From positions 41,526 through 105,525 of the forward strand of contig CBDAFL010000060.1 of NCBI GenBank assembly GCA_965195225.1: DNA of 64,000 nucleotides, given 5' to 3'. Both the position numbers and the translations under genes were made by a program. The notes below the pieces were generated by a model that was given only the letters and a program-made list of their open reading frames with translations, made no database searches and was not told the DNA's origin. The DNA comes from JAHIKV01 sp965195225 (lineage in GTDB: Bacteria; Planctomycetota; Planctomycetia; Pirellulales; Thermoguttaceae). This document shows positions 1 to 8,853 of the stretch, piece by piece (the first letter of the stretch is position 1; each line of letters starts with the position of its first letter).

Positions 1-19
1 TTTCAGGGAGTTTTCTCCA

Positions 20-51
<32 letters not shown>

Positions 52-137
52 TTTTCAACCGGGTTTTAGAAGAGCATGTTTAGCGGCCGCTAAACGATTT
101 CGACGTTGACCGATCACTCACTCCGCGAGATCCATCC

Positions 138-1478
138 ATGACACTACAACCGCACCGGTCGAAACTCACCGGCTGGGGACGCTTCCCCGTGGTGGACGGG
201 TTGGTGTTGAAATCGGAGGATTTGCCGGCGGCCACCGAAAGGGCCACGCTCTCCCGCGGCCTGGGACGCTCCTACGGCGACTCGTCGCTGCCGGCCGGAG
301 CCGATCTTCCCGTGGCCGACGCCACCTTGGCCGACCGACTGTTGGGCTTCGATCCCGCTTCGGGGATGTTGCGGGCCGAGGCCGGGGCATCGTTGTTCGA
401 GTTGAACCGAGTCTTTCTTCGCCGCGGCTGGTTTGTCCCCGTCTCGCCCGGCACGCAATTTGTTACACTCGGCGGTATGGTGGCCTCCGATGTGCATGGC
501 AAGAACCATCACGTCGACGGATGTTTCGGCGAGCACGTGCGCGGCCTCAAGCTCCGACTGGCAGACGGGCGGATCATCGAGTGCTCGGACACGGCCGAGC
601 AAGAATTGTTCCGCGCCACGATCGGTGGCATGGGCCTGACCGGCCACATCCTCGAAGTCGAGTTCCCGATGAGGCCGATCCCCTCGCCGTGGATATGGGG
701 CGAGTCGCAACGGATCGAGAACCTCGATTTGATGGTTGCCGGTCTGAAAGAAGCTGCCCGCGAGTGGCCGATGACCGTCGGGTGGATCGACTGTCTGGCC
801 CGCGGCGCGAAGCTGGGGCGAGGTATCCTGATGAAAGGCCGCTGGGCGCGGCCGGACGAGGCGCCAAAAAAACCGCCGCCGCTGAAACGCCGATTGCGCG
901 TGCCGTTCCAATTCCCCGGCATCGCCTTGTGCAAGCCGAACATGAAGGCGTTCAATTTGGCGTATTATTGGAAGCACATTCAACGGGTCCGCCGCGGCAT
1001 AGTACACCCGGACGCCTTCTTCTATCCGCTCGACGCGCTGGACGACTGGAATCTGATCTACGGCCGCCGGGGTTTCACTCAGTATCAATGCGTGCTGCCG
1101 CACGCGGACGGCAACGGACCGGCGCGACGGTTTTTGGAGCGGTTCGTTTCCGCCGGTGGAATGGGGTTTCTGTGCGTCATCAAGGACTGCGGCGCGGAGG
1201 GGAAGGGGATGCTTTCGTTCCCCCGGCCGGGCATCTCGATCGCAATGGACTTCCCCGTCCATCCGACGAAAACGCCCACGCTGGTCGATCGGCTCAATGA
1301 ACTGGTGATCGCCGAGGGCGGGCGCATCTACCTGACAAAAGACACGTTCACCCGGCCGGAGCATTTTCGGGCGATGGAACCGCGTCTGGAGGCTTTCAAC
1401 GCGGTGCGGCGACGTTGGGACACGGAGGTCCGCATCCGCAGCGCCCAATCGGTCCGACTTTTAGGAGACCCCGCATGA
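138..1478 (+). CDS. FAD-linked oxidase, DprE1-like (decaprenylphosphoryl-ribose 2-oxidase family)
   Basis: A 446-residue protein. The N-terminal half is a PCMH-type FAD-binding domain: RGLGRSYGDSS near residues 40-50, then GGMVASDVHGKNHH near residues 112-125, where the His is of the kind seen in DprE1-type flavoenzymes. The C-terminal half matches the substrate domain of the family (YPLDALDDWNLIYGRRG, then a late lysine-containing KDTFTRPEHF). DprE1 oxidises the 2-OH of decaprenylphosphoryl-ribose to a keto intermediate. The stop codon overlaps the start of the next gene (ATGA), a reductase that would complete the epimerisation, and a UbiA-type prenyltransferase follows. Family membership is strong; the lipid carrier and exact substrate in this organism are inferred from the cluster. 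Confidence 0.88.
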   Translation: MTLQPHRSKLTGWGRFPVVDGLVLKSEDLPAATERATLSRGLGRSYGDSSLPAGADLPVADATLADRLLGFDPASGMLRAEAGASLFELNRVFLRRGWFVPVSPGTQFVTLGGMVASDVHGKNHHVDGCFGEHVRGLKLRLADGRIIECSDTAEQELFRATIGGMGLTGHILEVEFPMRPIPSPWIWGESQRIENLDLMVAGLKEAAREWPMTVGWIDCLARGAKLGRGILMKGRWARPDEAPKKPPPLKRRLRVPFQFPGIALCKPNMKAFNLAYYWKHIQRVRRGIVHPDAFFYPLDALDDWNLIYGRRGFTQYQCVLPHADGNGPARRFLERFVSAGGMGFLCVIKDCGAEGKGMLSFPRPGISIAMDFPVHPTKTPTLVDRLNELVIAEGGRIYLTKDTFTRPEHFRAMEPRLEAFNAVRRRWDTEVRIRSAQSVRLLGDPA

Positions 1479-2212
1479 AAGCCGTGTTGTTTGGAGCGAG
1501 CAAGGGTATGGGCCGGGCGTTGGCGCGGCTGATGGCCGCCCGCGGCGACCGTCTGTTTCTTATCGGCCGGGTGCCCGACGACTTGGAACGCTCGGCCCGA
1601 GACCTGGAAATCCGCGGCGCGCCGGCGCCGGTGAAGACTGCCCGTTGCGATCTCTTGGCGCCGGAGAGTTTCGCTCCGGCACTGGATCAGGCGGAGCGGG
1701 AGTTGCAGGGATTCGACACGGTTGTGGTAACGGCCGGCTTGTTCGCCACGCAAGAGGAATTGGAAAACGACCCGCAACTGGCGGCCCGCGTGCTGGCGGC
1801 CGATTTCACCGGCACGGTGCTTTTCTGCGAAGAGGTGAGGCGACGGTTATTGGCGGCAGGAGGCGGAACCCTCTGCGTGTTCAGTTCCGTGGCCGGAGAG
1901 CGGGGAAGAAAACCGGTGATACTTTACGGCGCGGCGAAAGCGGGACTCTCGCAATACCTGGAAGGTTTGGACCATAAGTTCCGCGCCCGAGGGCTGAGGA
2001 CCGTGTGCGTCAAACCGGGGTTCGTGAAGACGGGTATGACCGCCGGCCTGAAGCCGCCGCCGATGGCCGGCGAGCCGGAGGCGGTTGCCCGGTGCGTGTT
2101 GCGGGCGATCGACCGCGGCCGGCCCGAGGTTTACACGCCCGCGGCATGGCGCGGAGTGATGTGCATAATTCGCAATTTGCCGCGATTCATAATGAGAAAA
2201 ATTGAGTTTTAA
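1475..2212 (+). CDS. Short-chain dehydrogenase/reductase, DprE2-like
   Basis: A 245-residue SDR with start ATG at 1475 inside the preceding stop (ATGA overlap), so the two are likely translationally coupled. The N-terminus VLFGASKGMGRALARLM is the TGxxxGxG-type NAD(P)-binding loop. FSSVAGERGRK supplies the catalytic Ser, and YGAAKAGLSQYLEG supplies the YxxxK pair. In DprE1/DprE2 pairs this enzyme reduces the keto intermediate to the arabino epimer. It is slightly shorter than mycobacterial DprE2. The adjacency to a DprE1-like oxidase makes this role likely, although many SDRs look alike and another keto-sugar-lipid reductase cannot be excluded. Confidence 0.82.
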   Translation: MKAVLFGASKGMGRALARLMAARGDRLFLIGRVPDDLERSARDLEIRGAPAPVKTARCDLLAPESFAPALDQAERELQGFDTVVVTAGLFATQEELENDPQLAARVLAADFTGTVLFCEEVRRRLLAAGGGTLCVFSSVAGERGRKPVILYGAAKAGLSQYLEGLDHKFRARGLRTVCVKPGFVKTGMTAGLKPPPMAGEPEAVARCVLRAIDRGRPEVYTPAAWRGVMCIIRNLPRFIMRKIEF

Positions 2213-2252
2213 CATGAATCTAATCTCCAATCCCTAATCCCCAACCCCTTCC

Positions 2253-3116
2253 ATGCTCACTGGCCTCGTTAGACTAGCCCGACCGCAAGACTGGGTCAAA
2301 AACGTCTTTGTGGTGTTGCCAGTGCCGTTTGCGCTGGCGGCGGGGGCGGACTTCGACCCGGTCGTCTTTCTGCTTGGCCTCTCGGGTTTCTGCCTGATCA
2401 ACTCGGCCGTGTACACGCTGAACGACCTGTGCGACGCCGAGGCCGACCGGCTGCATCCCAAGAAGCGTCATCGTCCGATCGCCTCGGGCGCCGTCTCTCG
2501 GCGGGCCGCGGTTGTCCAGATGGCCGTTTTGCTCTGTGCCGGATTGGAGCTATGTATAGCCGCCGACATACTGCTAGTAACATTGTACGCGTTCGTCTAT
2601 TTTTTGATTAACGTTGCATATTGCCGGGGCGCGAAAAACGTCGCCCTGATGGATGTCTTCCTGCTTTGCTCGGGATTCGTGATTCGCGTCTTGATCGGTT
2701 GCGCGTTGGTTGCGGCCCCGCCTTCGCCATGGTTGTTGCTCTGCACCGGCACGCTGGCGATGTTCATAGGCTTCACAAAACGCCGCGCCGACCTGACCGA
2801 GGAGTTGGCCTCGGATCACCGGCCCAGCCTGCGCGGGTACAACAAGGCGTTTCTGGACCAGGCGGTGAGCATCTGCGCCGGCGTGGCGATGTTGGCATAC
2901 GCGTTGTATTGCATCGAAGAGATCGGGGGGCGGTATGCCGGTCGAGAGATGATTTCAATGCCTTTCGTGGCATACGGAATCCTGAACTATCTACGCATGG
3001 CCCAGGTCGATGGGATCGGCGGCTCGCCGGTCTACGTGGCCTACCATTCCTTTTCCATGCAAATCTGTGCCGTCGGTTGGCTGGCGGCGGTGACATGGAG
3101 CCTGGGATTGTGGTAA
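2253..3116 (+). CDS. UbiA-family prenyltransferase, DPPR-synthase-like
   Basis: A 287-residue polytopic membrane protein of the UbiA superfamily. NDLCDAEADRLHPKKRHRP near residues 57-75 is the first Asp-rich NDxxDxxxD motif with the RPI-type continuation; a second charged loop (KRRADLTEEL) lies near residue 175. RPQDWVKNVFV at the N-terminus is typical of decaprenyl-phosphate phosphoribosyltransferases (Rv3806c type), which join PRPP to a polyprenyl phosphate. It sits 40 bases after the DprE2-like gene in the same direction, so the three genes could convert polyprenyl phosphate plus PRPP to polyprenylphosphoryl-arabinose. A dephosphorylating PAP2-type enzyme, needed in mycobacteria, is not visible here. 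Confidence 0.83.
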   Translation: MLTGLVRLARPQDWVKNVFVVLPVPFALAAGADFDPVVFLLGLSGFCLINSAVYTLNDLCDAEADRLHPKKRHRPIASGAVSRRAAVVQMAVLLCAGLELCIAADILLVTLYAFVYFLINVAYCRGAKNVALMDVFLLCSGFVIRVLIGCALVAAPPSPWLLLCTGTLAMFIGFTKRRADLTEELASDHRPSLRGYNKAFLDQAVSICAGVAMLAYALYCIEEIGGRYAGREMISMPFVAYGILNYLRMAQVDGIGGSPVYVAYHSFSMQICAVGWLAAVTWSLGLW

Positions 3117-3130
3117 AGTAGTTGCACCTT

Positions 3131-3266
3131 GTTTCCACGCTCCGCGTGGGAACACACGGTCAGGAAGCTCCGCGTCCTCGGAAAAGGGATGACGCCGGGC
3201 GACCATTGCTCGCCGGCCGCGACGCGGAGCGTCGCAAGAATGTGTTCCCACACGGAGCGTGGGAAC
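3131..3266. repeat. Composite palindromic repeat, family A
   Basis: The element begins with a near-copy of the palindrome GTTCCCACGCTCCGCGTGGGAAC and ends with another copy in which the core is inverted. An inner pair (GCTCCGCGTC and GACGCGGAGC) nests inside. It occupies the gap between the prenyltransferase and the flippase-like gene. Single or paired copies of the same 23-base palindrome recur at 5084, 9039/9176, 16529 and 35522. Confidence 0.75.
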
Positions 3267-3289
3267 AAGATTTCGAGAGAACCGCTAAA

Positions 3290-4297
3290 TTGAAAAAACT
3301 CCTCGTCACGCTCCTGAAGATCGCTGTCTCGGCGGCCATTATCGGTTATCTGGTGTACGATGCCACCCAAGGTAAGGGAAAAGCCAACGTATTCACCAAC
3401 CTCGTCGAGCAGCCGAAACACTGGGGAATTTTGGTTCTGGCTTGGTGGAGTTGCACCGTGGCCGTCCTGTTGACGTTCATTCGATGGTGGTATCTGGTCC
3501 GGGCATTGGATATCCCCTGCCCGTTCTTCGACGCCATCCGCATCGGATTCTGGGGTTATCTATTCAATCTGGCCCCGCTGGGTATGATCGGCGGCGACCT
3601 GGTCAAGGCCGCGATGCTCGATCACGAGCACCCGAACAACCGCGCCAAGGCGCTGGCCTCGGTTTTGGTCGACCGCGTCATCGGCCTCTACATACTATTC
3701 ATCGTGGCCTCGGTGGCAATTCTGTTGACCGGCCTCTGGCGGATCGAGGTGGCGGAGATCAAAAAGATTTGTTGGGCCACATTCGCCATAACCGTTGGCG
3801 GCGGGTTTGGGTTGGCCTTTGTGATGGGGCCGGAGGCGTGGGTCGGACGCGCAATCCGAACCGTGGGTCGCATCCCTCGCGCCGGACCTCCACTGGAAAG
3901 CCTGATCCGAGCGGTGCGGATGTTCAATCGACGACCGAGAGTATTGGTCCTCGCATCGATAATGACCGTGGGCGTACACGGTTTCTTTGCCGTTGGCTGC
4001 TATCTGATCGCTTGCGGGCTACCCGGCAATCACCTCTCCTTTGCCCAGCATTTCGTGGTGATGCCGCTGAGCGCGGCGATGCAAGTAATTCCCATTCCGA
4101 TCGGTCCCACCGAGGCCGCACTCGATTATTTCTACGCGAACGTGCCGGTGGCGGGTCCGCCAATCGCCAAGGGGCAAGGACTGGTCATTTCGCTGGTCTA
4201 CCGGCTGATTACCGTGTTGATCGCCTCGCTGGGCGTGTTCTACTATTTCGGCAACCGCCGCGAGCTGGTCGAGGTGATCCACGAGGCGGAAATGTAG
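3290..4297 (+). CDS. Flippase-like membrane protein (lysylphosphatidylglycerol-synthase TM family, UPF0104)
   Basis: About 335 residues from a TTG start at 3290; the reading frame is open further upstream, but that part lies in repeat DNA and does not look like protein. The first segment KKLLVTLLKIAVSAAIIGYL is hydrophobic and is followed by several more membrane spans. Family signatures include FNLAPLGMIGGDLVKAAM and, near the C-terminus, a PIPIGPTEAALDYFY segment. These proteins resemble the membrane half of MprF without the synthase domain and are often linked to polyprenyl-glycolipid metabolism. Following the arabinose-lipid-like enzymes, it may translocate their lipid product; that is inference from position only. 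Confidence 0.75.
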   Translation: MKKLLVTLLKIAVSAAIIGYLVYDATQGKGKANVFTNLVEQPKHWGILVLAWWSCTVAVLLTFIRWWYLVRALDIPCPFFDAIRIGFWGYLFNLAPLGMIGGDLVKAAMLDHEHPNNRAKALASVLVDRVIGLYILFIVASVAILLTGLWRIEVAEIKKICWATFAITVGGGFGLAFVMGPEAWVGRAIRTVGRIPRAGPPLESLIRAVRMFNRRPRVLVLASIMTVGVHGFFAVGCYLIACGLPGNHLSFAQHFVVMPLSAAMQVIPIPIGPTEAALDYFYANVPVAGPPIAKGQGLVISLVYRLITVLIASLGVFYYFGNRRELVEVIHEAEM

Positions 4298-4325
4298 CAG
4301 GCACACTCCGTGTGCGGGCTACAAT

Positions 4326-5042
4326 CTACTCCGGCAAATAGAGCAGCCGGCCGCAGGTTCTGCAGGCCACCGGTTGGCCGAGCATGATCTGGCTGCAAAG
4401 GTTCAAGGGAACCTGCTGGTTGCAGCCACGGCAGAACTGGTTATCGACCACTGCCAATGCATCTTCACCTTTCTGCCGCACCACGCGCCTATAGAGGTCG
4501 AGGGCATCGCCGGGTAGACCCGATTCGGCTTGACGCAGTTCGGCCTCCAGCCGGTCAACGTCCGCCTGCAGCAGCGGTTCCTGCTGGGCAACCTCGGCGC
4601 GAGTTTTCTCCGCCTTTTGCCGAACGGCGGCCAGCGTGCCATCGGCCTCGGTGATGTTCTTGGCGAAGGCGTCGGATTCCTCCAGGGACTCCAGGATTTC
4701 GTCGGTCAGAATGCTGTTGGTCATCTCTTCGGCGGCGACCTGGTCCAACAGCGCCTGATACTCGCGGTTGCTGGCGGCGGCGTTGAGCTTGTTCCGAAGG
4801 TCTTTGATCTTCTCTTCGCCGGTCTTCAACAGGAGCTGTTTCTGGTCGGCGGCCATGCGCATGGCTTTGGCCTCGGCACGCATCTTCTCCAGTAAGTCTT
4901 CATTACGTTTGACGTTGGTCTCCGCCGCCCGAACCTGTCGAGGTCCGCGATCGAGCCGCTCTTTCAGATCGGCAAGTTGACGCTGGACGCGGTGCAGAGT
5001 GCGGAGGATGGAAGCGGCGACGTTGGGAGAGGTCGATGACAT
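4326..5042 (-). CDS. Coiled-coil protein with C-terminal C4 zinc ribbon
   Basis: A 238-residue protein with a long predicted coiled coil (roughly residues 15-180, rich in Glu, Lys, Ala and Leu heptads) and a C-terminal zinc ribbon: CRGCNQQVP followed by CRTCGRLLY, two CxxC pairs about 20 residues apart. This is the architecture of the widespread zf-RING_7/CT398-type family, whose role is poorly defined and thought to involve nucleic acid or protein interaction. It lies downstream of rpoD on the same strand but is separated from it by a strong hairpin with a T tract, so it is probably transcribed on its own. Confidence 0.8.
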   Translation of the reverse strand: MSSTSPNVAASILRTLHRVQRQLADLKERLDRGPRQVRAAETNVKRNEDLLEKMRAEAKAMRMAADQKQLLLKTGEEKIKDLRNKLNAAASNREYQALLDQVAAEEMTNSILTDEILESLEESDAFAKNITEADGTLAAVRQKAEKTRAEVAQQEPLLQADVDRLEAELRQAESGLPGDALDLYRRVVRQKGEDALAVVDNQFCRGCNQQVPLNLCSQIMLGQPVACRTCGRLLYLPE

Positions 5043-5083
5043 GGGATGCTATCTTGGGGTAAAGGAAGGCGATTTTTTATCCT

Positions 5084-5110
5084 CGTTCCCACGCGGAGCA
5101 TGGGAACGAG
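5084..5110. repeat. Palindromic repeat, family A
   Basis: The core GTTCCCACGCGGAGCATGGGAAC is a member of the family seen at 3131, 9039, 9176, 16529 and 35522. It lies just upstream of the zinc-ribbon gene start. Confidence 0.75.
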
Positions 5111-5120
5111 GGGATGATCC

Positions 5121-5159
5121 AAGAAACAAAAAAAGCCCACGGGTTGCAACCCGTGGGCT
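5121..5159 (-). terminator. Intrinsic terminator after rpoD
   Basis: On the minus strand a perfect stem (AGCCCACGGG pairing with CCCGTGGGCT, loop about TTGCAA) is followed directly by a run of T residues. It lies 19 bases beyond the rpoD stop. An almost identical stem recurs at 37447 between two convergent genes, so this terminator is itself a repeated element. Confidence 0.8.
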
Positions 5160-5177
5160 GTGGTTTGACGACCGGCG

Positions 5178-6872
5178 TCAACCGGCCGCGTACTCGAGGT
5201 CGGCCGAGTGCTCGACAAAACCCTCGAGCTGCCGGCTGCGAACCGGGTGTTGCAATTTCTTGACCGCCTTGGCCTCGATCTGCCTGACCCGCTCGCGGGT
5301 AACCTTGAAGATGCGCCCCACCTCTTCGAGGGTGTATGTATACCCATCGCCCAAACCGTAGCGCAAGCGGAGAATCTCGCGCTCGCGGTAGGTAAGCGTT
5401 TTGAGCAGGGCATTGATTTTCTCGCGTAGCAGTTCATTGCCGGCGGCTTTCTCCGGTCGGGGGAGTCCACCGTCCTCGATGAACTCGCCGAAACAACTAT
5501 CTTCGCTTTCTCCGACCGGTCGGTCAAGGCTTACCGGATGTCGGCCTATGGCCAGCACCCGGCGGGTTTCCTCGATCGACAGGCCGGCCGCGGCCGCCGT
5601 TTCCTCGGTGGTCGGCTCACGTTTCATGTCTTGCTGGAGCTGTTTCGACGCGTTTCGCAGCTTGCCGAGCACGTCGATCATGTGGACGGGGATGCGAATA
5701 GTGCGGGCCTGATCGGCAATAGACCGGGTGATTGCCTGCCGAATCCACCAGGTGGCGTAGGTCGAGAACTTGAACCCCCGGCGGTATTCGTACTTATCCA
5801 CCGCCCGCATAAGCCCCGTGTTGCCCTCCTGGATCAGGTCCAGGAAGCTCAACCCCCGATTGCGGTATTTTTTGGCGATTGAGACGACCAGCCGCAAATT
5901 TCCGCCCGACAGCTCCCGCTTGACTTGCTCGTAGTCGCGGTACTGACGGCGCATGGTCTCGCACCGGTTGCGGAGGCTTCGGGGCGTCTCCTGCGTTATC
6001 ACCATCAGGTTGTGGAGTTCTCGGCGGAGTCTGGTCCGCTTTTCGCACGTGGCCGCGTTGTCGAGCAAGAGCCGAAGCTGGCGGCGGATTTCGTCCATCC
6101 GCGCAAGCGGCTGCTCGACCGACCGCATCATGGCCTGTACCCGGCGGGTCCGAAGACTCAACTCCTCGATCAACGTGAGCATCTTGCGACGCCGGCGGAT
6201 GAACCGCTTGCGGGCCTCCTGCCGCGCGTTGGCCGAGGAACTCCGGCGCAAAAGAAGGCTGAAATCCTTCTGGTTTTCCTCTATCAAATGAGAGACTGTG
6301 TTCAGGTTGTGAGGCATCCGGGCGAGTATCTGCTCCTTCGTCAGCCGTTCGGTCAGCGAGACCTTGATCGTGCGGTCGAAGGGGAGAGCGCCCTTGTGAA
6401 CCTTGACCAGCGCGCCGACCGTTGCCTGCTTTGCCGCCGCGCAGCCGATAACGGTCCGCCGGAAACGCTTCCGCGTAACCTCGATCTTCTTGGCCAGGGA
6501 GATTTCTTCCTCGCGGGTCAACAGCGGAATCTCAGCCATCTGGCTCAGATACATGCGGATCGGATCGCTGCTGAACTTGATCGGATCGGGAGGTAGCGAG
6601 GGCTGATCGGCCGTCGCGCCGTCGCCGGCCCCTTCGGTGACCGACCGCTCCGCCGCGTCGTAGAACTCGAGCGACGGCGGTTCGCTCATCAGGTCGATCC
6701 CCTCTTCCTCCAGGGAGATCAACAGATTGTCGAGCTTGTCGGGATTGACTTCTTCGTCGGGAAGATATTTGTTTACCTCGTCGTACGTGAGATAACCTTG
6801 CGATTTCCCCCGGGCGACCAATTCCTGCAAATCCTTGTCGAAAAGGTCCACCGCAACTCTCCTTCCGCGCAT
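5178..6872 (-). CDS. rpoD: Primary RNA polymerase sigma factor RpoD (sigma-70)
   Basis: About 564 residues from the ATG at 6872; the frame stays open to 7001, but that would overlap dnaG. Region 1.1 is recognisable near the start (QGYLTYDEVNKYLPDE). Region 1.2 reads PIRMYLSQMAEIPLLTREEE. A charged non-conserved segment follows, then region 2 (GNLRLVVSIAKKYRNRG, DLIQEGNTGLMRAVDKYEY, FKFSTYATWWIRQAITRSI), region 3, and region 4 ending in EEVGRIFKVTRERVRQIEAK. This is the housekeeping sigma that directs core polymerase to TTGACA/TATAAT promoters. It follows dnaG on the same strand, the conserved part of the macromolecular-synthesis operon, but without rpsU in front. Confidence 0.97.
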   Translation of the reverse strand: MRGRRVAVDLFDKDLQELVARGKSQGYLTYDEVNKYLPDEEVNPDKLDNLLISLEEEGIDLMSEPPSLEFYDAAERSVTEGAGDGATADQPSLPPDPIKFSSDPIRMYLSQMAEIPLLTREEEISLAKKIEVTRKRFRRTVIGCAAAKQATVGALVKVHKGALPFDRTIKVSLTERLTKEQILARMPHNLNTVSHLIEENQKDFSLLLRRSSSANARQEARKRFIRRRRKMLTLIEELSLRTRRVQAMMRSVEQPLARMDEIRRQLRLLLDNAATCEKRTRLRRELHNLMVITQETPRSLRNRCETMRRQYRDYEQVKRELSGGNLRLVVSIAKKYRNRGLSFLDLIQEGNTGLMRAVDKYEYRRGFKFSTYATWWIRQAITRSIADQARTIRIPVHMIDVLGKLRNASKQLQQDMKREPTTEETAAAAGLSIEETRRVLAIGRHPVSLDRPVGESEDSCFGEFIEDGGLPRPEKAAGNELLREKINALLKTLTYREREILRLRYGLGDGYTYTLEEVGRIFKVTRERVRQIEAKAVKKLQHPVRSRQLEGFVEHSADLEYAAG

Positions 6873-6915
6873 CCTGCGCGCTAAGGTATCATCGAATCTC
6901 CGGTCCGAGGCATCC

Positions 6916-8853
6916 TTACCCGTCCGTGGGCTTGGAAATACCCTGCCGGTCACGCTCTTGGCGGAAGATGTCCTCAAGCATTGTCGCTTTTTGTTGAACA
7001 TCCAGCCCTCCCTCGCGCAGCGCCACGATATGTGCGGGACGCTGCTTCTCAGCTTCCTTTCTACTCTTTGTTTGCGACATTTCGTCCAAGAGGGCCTCGG
7101 CGTCGGCGGTCTGCCGATCCTTGGCCCGGCCCGTCTCGTCCAACTCGACGAGCAAGTTTTTCATCGCCGGTTCGTCGAACCGAAGCATCAGCCGATCGAA
7201 CGAGGGAACTACCCCCTCGTCGTCCAGCCGGCAGCATGTCTCGAAAATCAGCCGGCACGGCCCGGCGTTGAACTGTTCCGCCCTCACGCGGCTTCGCGCC
7301 AAGGCCAGACACTCCGGCCGTGCAACGAGCAGTTCCAGCAATTCCCGCTCCCAAGGCTCAATCTCCGCCGGCGGTTTCGCAACCGATTCATCTGCCGGCG
7401 GTCGCGGCTTTGTGGACTGTCCGCGCCTGAGCGCCGTCAATCGTCGCCGCACGTCCCGCTCGTCGACGCGGAACCGGGCCGCCAAACGCTGCAATATCTT
7501 CTCCTCGCGGAAACGGTTTTCGCGGGTCGTGTCGTGCCGCAACCGCGGCGCGCGGGCAACGATCGAAACCAATTCCTCCAGCGCCTGACTAGCCCCGTGA
7601 ACATCCCGCTCCAGGTCCACGCCCCGCGTTTTGGCCGCGAATGCGTGCTCCAGGGCATCGACCGCTTGGGTCTCCAAAAGTTCCGTGAAAGCCTCCGAGC
7701 CGCGCTGCTGTAAGAAGTCGCAGGGGTCGAGTCCCTCGGGCAGAGTCAGAATCCGCAGGTCGGCCTGCTGGGCAACGAACAACTCGAGAACCTCGTTTGC
7801 TCGCCGGGTGCCCGCCTCGTCGCCGTCGAGCACCAACACGATCTGATCGGCGTGGTACTTCAGGAGTCGGACGTGCGACTCGCCCAATGCGGTCCCCAAC
7901 ACCGCCACCGCATTTTGGAACCCGTACTGATGGGCCACGATCACGTCGGTGTAGCCCTCCATTACCAGCGCGGTGCGCGTCTTCCGCAGCGCCTCGCGGG
8001 CGAGATCCAGGCCATAAAGCAGCTTGCTCTTGGTAAACAGCGGCGTCTCCGGCGAGTTGACGTATTTCGCCGGACTTGAAATATTCACTTCGGGCAGCAA
8101 CCGGCCGCCGATGCCGACCGGTCGCCCCTGGGTGTCGTGGATTGCGAACAACAGCCGGCCTCGGAAGCGGTCGTAGAGATTACTACCCTCCACCGGACGG
8201 GCAAGAATACCGACCGCCTCGAGCAACATTTTCCGTCGCCGGATTCGCTCCGCCTCGACGTCCCCCTCGACGCCACGCAGAATCCAATCGCGCTCCAACG
8301 GGCAAAAGCCCAACCGGAACCGTTCGATGCTTTCCGGAGTAATGCCGCGCTCTTGGAGGTATCGGCGGGCCGGCTCGGCCTCGGGCGAAGTGAGCAGACA
8401 CTGGTGATATTGATTCTCGGCCCAGGCCGTCGCTTGCAACAAGGTTCGCTTGTTCGGGGCGACGGTCGCGCCGCCGGTTGATCCGCCGCCGGCTTCGTCC
8501 TCGGACGGAATTTGTCGGCGTGGTTTTTCCAGTTCGATTCCCGCGCGGTCGGCCAGCAGTTCCAGCGCTTCGCGGAACTCGACCCCCTCGATTTTCATGA
8601 CGAAGCTGAACACGTCGCCGCCGATGTCGCAGACCCAGCACTTGAACGACTGCCGCTCGGGGTTGACCTGCATACTGGGTCGGGTGTCGTCGTGCCAGGG
8701 ACACAGTCCGACGTAGTTCCGCCCTTGACGGCGCAACTGGATATGGCTGCCGACAAGATCGACGATGTCGACCGCCTGCTTGACACGCTCCTTGGCGTCG
8801 AATGAGCCGCTAGACACCGCTGGCTCCTGCGTGGCTATCCCGGCGAATTCCAT
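6916..8853 (-). CDS. dnaG: DNA primase DnaG
   Basis: About 645 residues from ATG 8853, chosen because conserved primase sequence begins within 20 residues of it and the upstream extension looks non-coding. The N-terminal CHC2 zinc finger is CPWHDDTRP through FKCWVC. The catalytic core and Toprim domain carry EGYTDVIVAHQYG and VLDGDEAGTRRANE, the acidic metal-binding residues. A C-terminal helicase-interaction domain (GPCRLIFETCCRLDDEG region) is weakly conserved. DnaG makes RNA primers at the replication fork with DnaB helicase. The 3' end is 43 bases from the rpoD start on the same strand, indicating co-transcription. Confidence 0.96.
   Translation of the reverse strand: MEFAGIATQEPAVSSGSFDAKERVKQAVDIVDLVGSHIQLRRQGRNYVGLCPWHDDTRPSMQVNPERQSFKCWVCDIGGDVFSFVMKIEGVEFREALELLADRAGIELEKPRRQIPSEDEAGGGSTGGATVAPNKRTLLQATAWAENQYHQCLLTSPEAEPARRYLQERGITPESIERFRLGFCPLERDWILRGVEGDVEAERIRRRKMLLEAVGILARPVEGSNLYDRFRGRLLFAIHDTQGRPVGIGGRLLPEVNISSPAKYVNSPETPLFTKSKLLYGLDLAREALRKTRTALVMEGYTDVIVAHQYGFQNAVAVLGTALGESHVRLLKYHADQIVLVLDGDEAGTRRANEVLELFVAQQADLRILTLPEGLDPCDFLQQRGSEAFTELLETQAVDALEHAFAAKTRGVDLERDVHGASQALEELVSIVARAPRLRHDTTRENRFREEKILQRLAARFRVDERDVRRRLTALRRGQSTKPRPPADESVAKPPAEIEPWERELLELLVARPECLALARSRVRAEQFNAGPCRLIFETCCRLDDEGVVPSFDRLMLRFDEPAMKNLLVELDETGRAKDRQTADAEALLDEMSQTKSRKEAEKQRPAHIVALREGGLDVQQKATMLEDIFRQERDRQGISKPTDG

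Noticed and set aside
144..1448. 434-codon open frame on the minus strand
   Set aside because: It is a GC-rich shadow of the DprE1-like gene; the translated sequence is Arg/Pro-rich without family motifs.
6873..7001. Longer N-terminus of RpoD
   Set aside because: It would overlap dnaG by more than 80 bases and has no sigma-factor character; ATG 6872 fits the family better.
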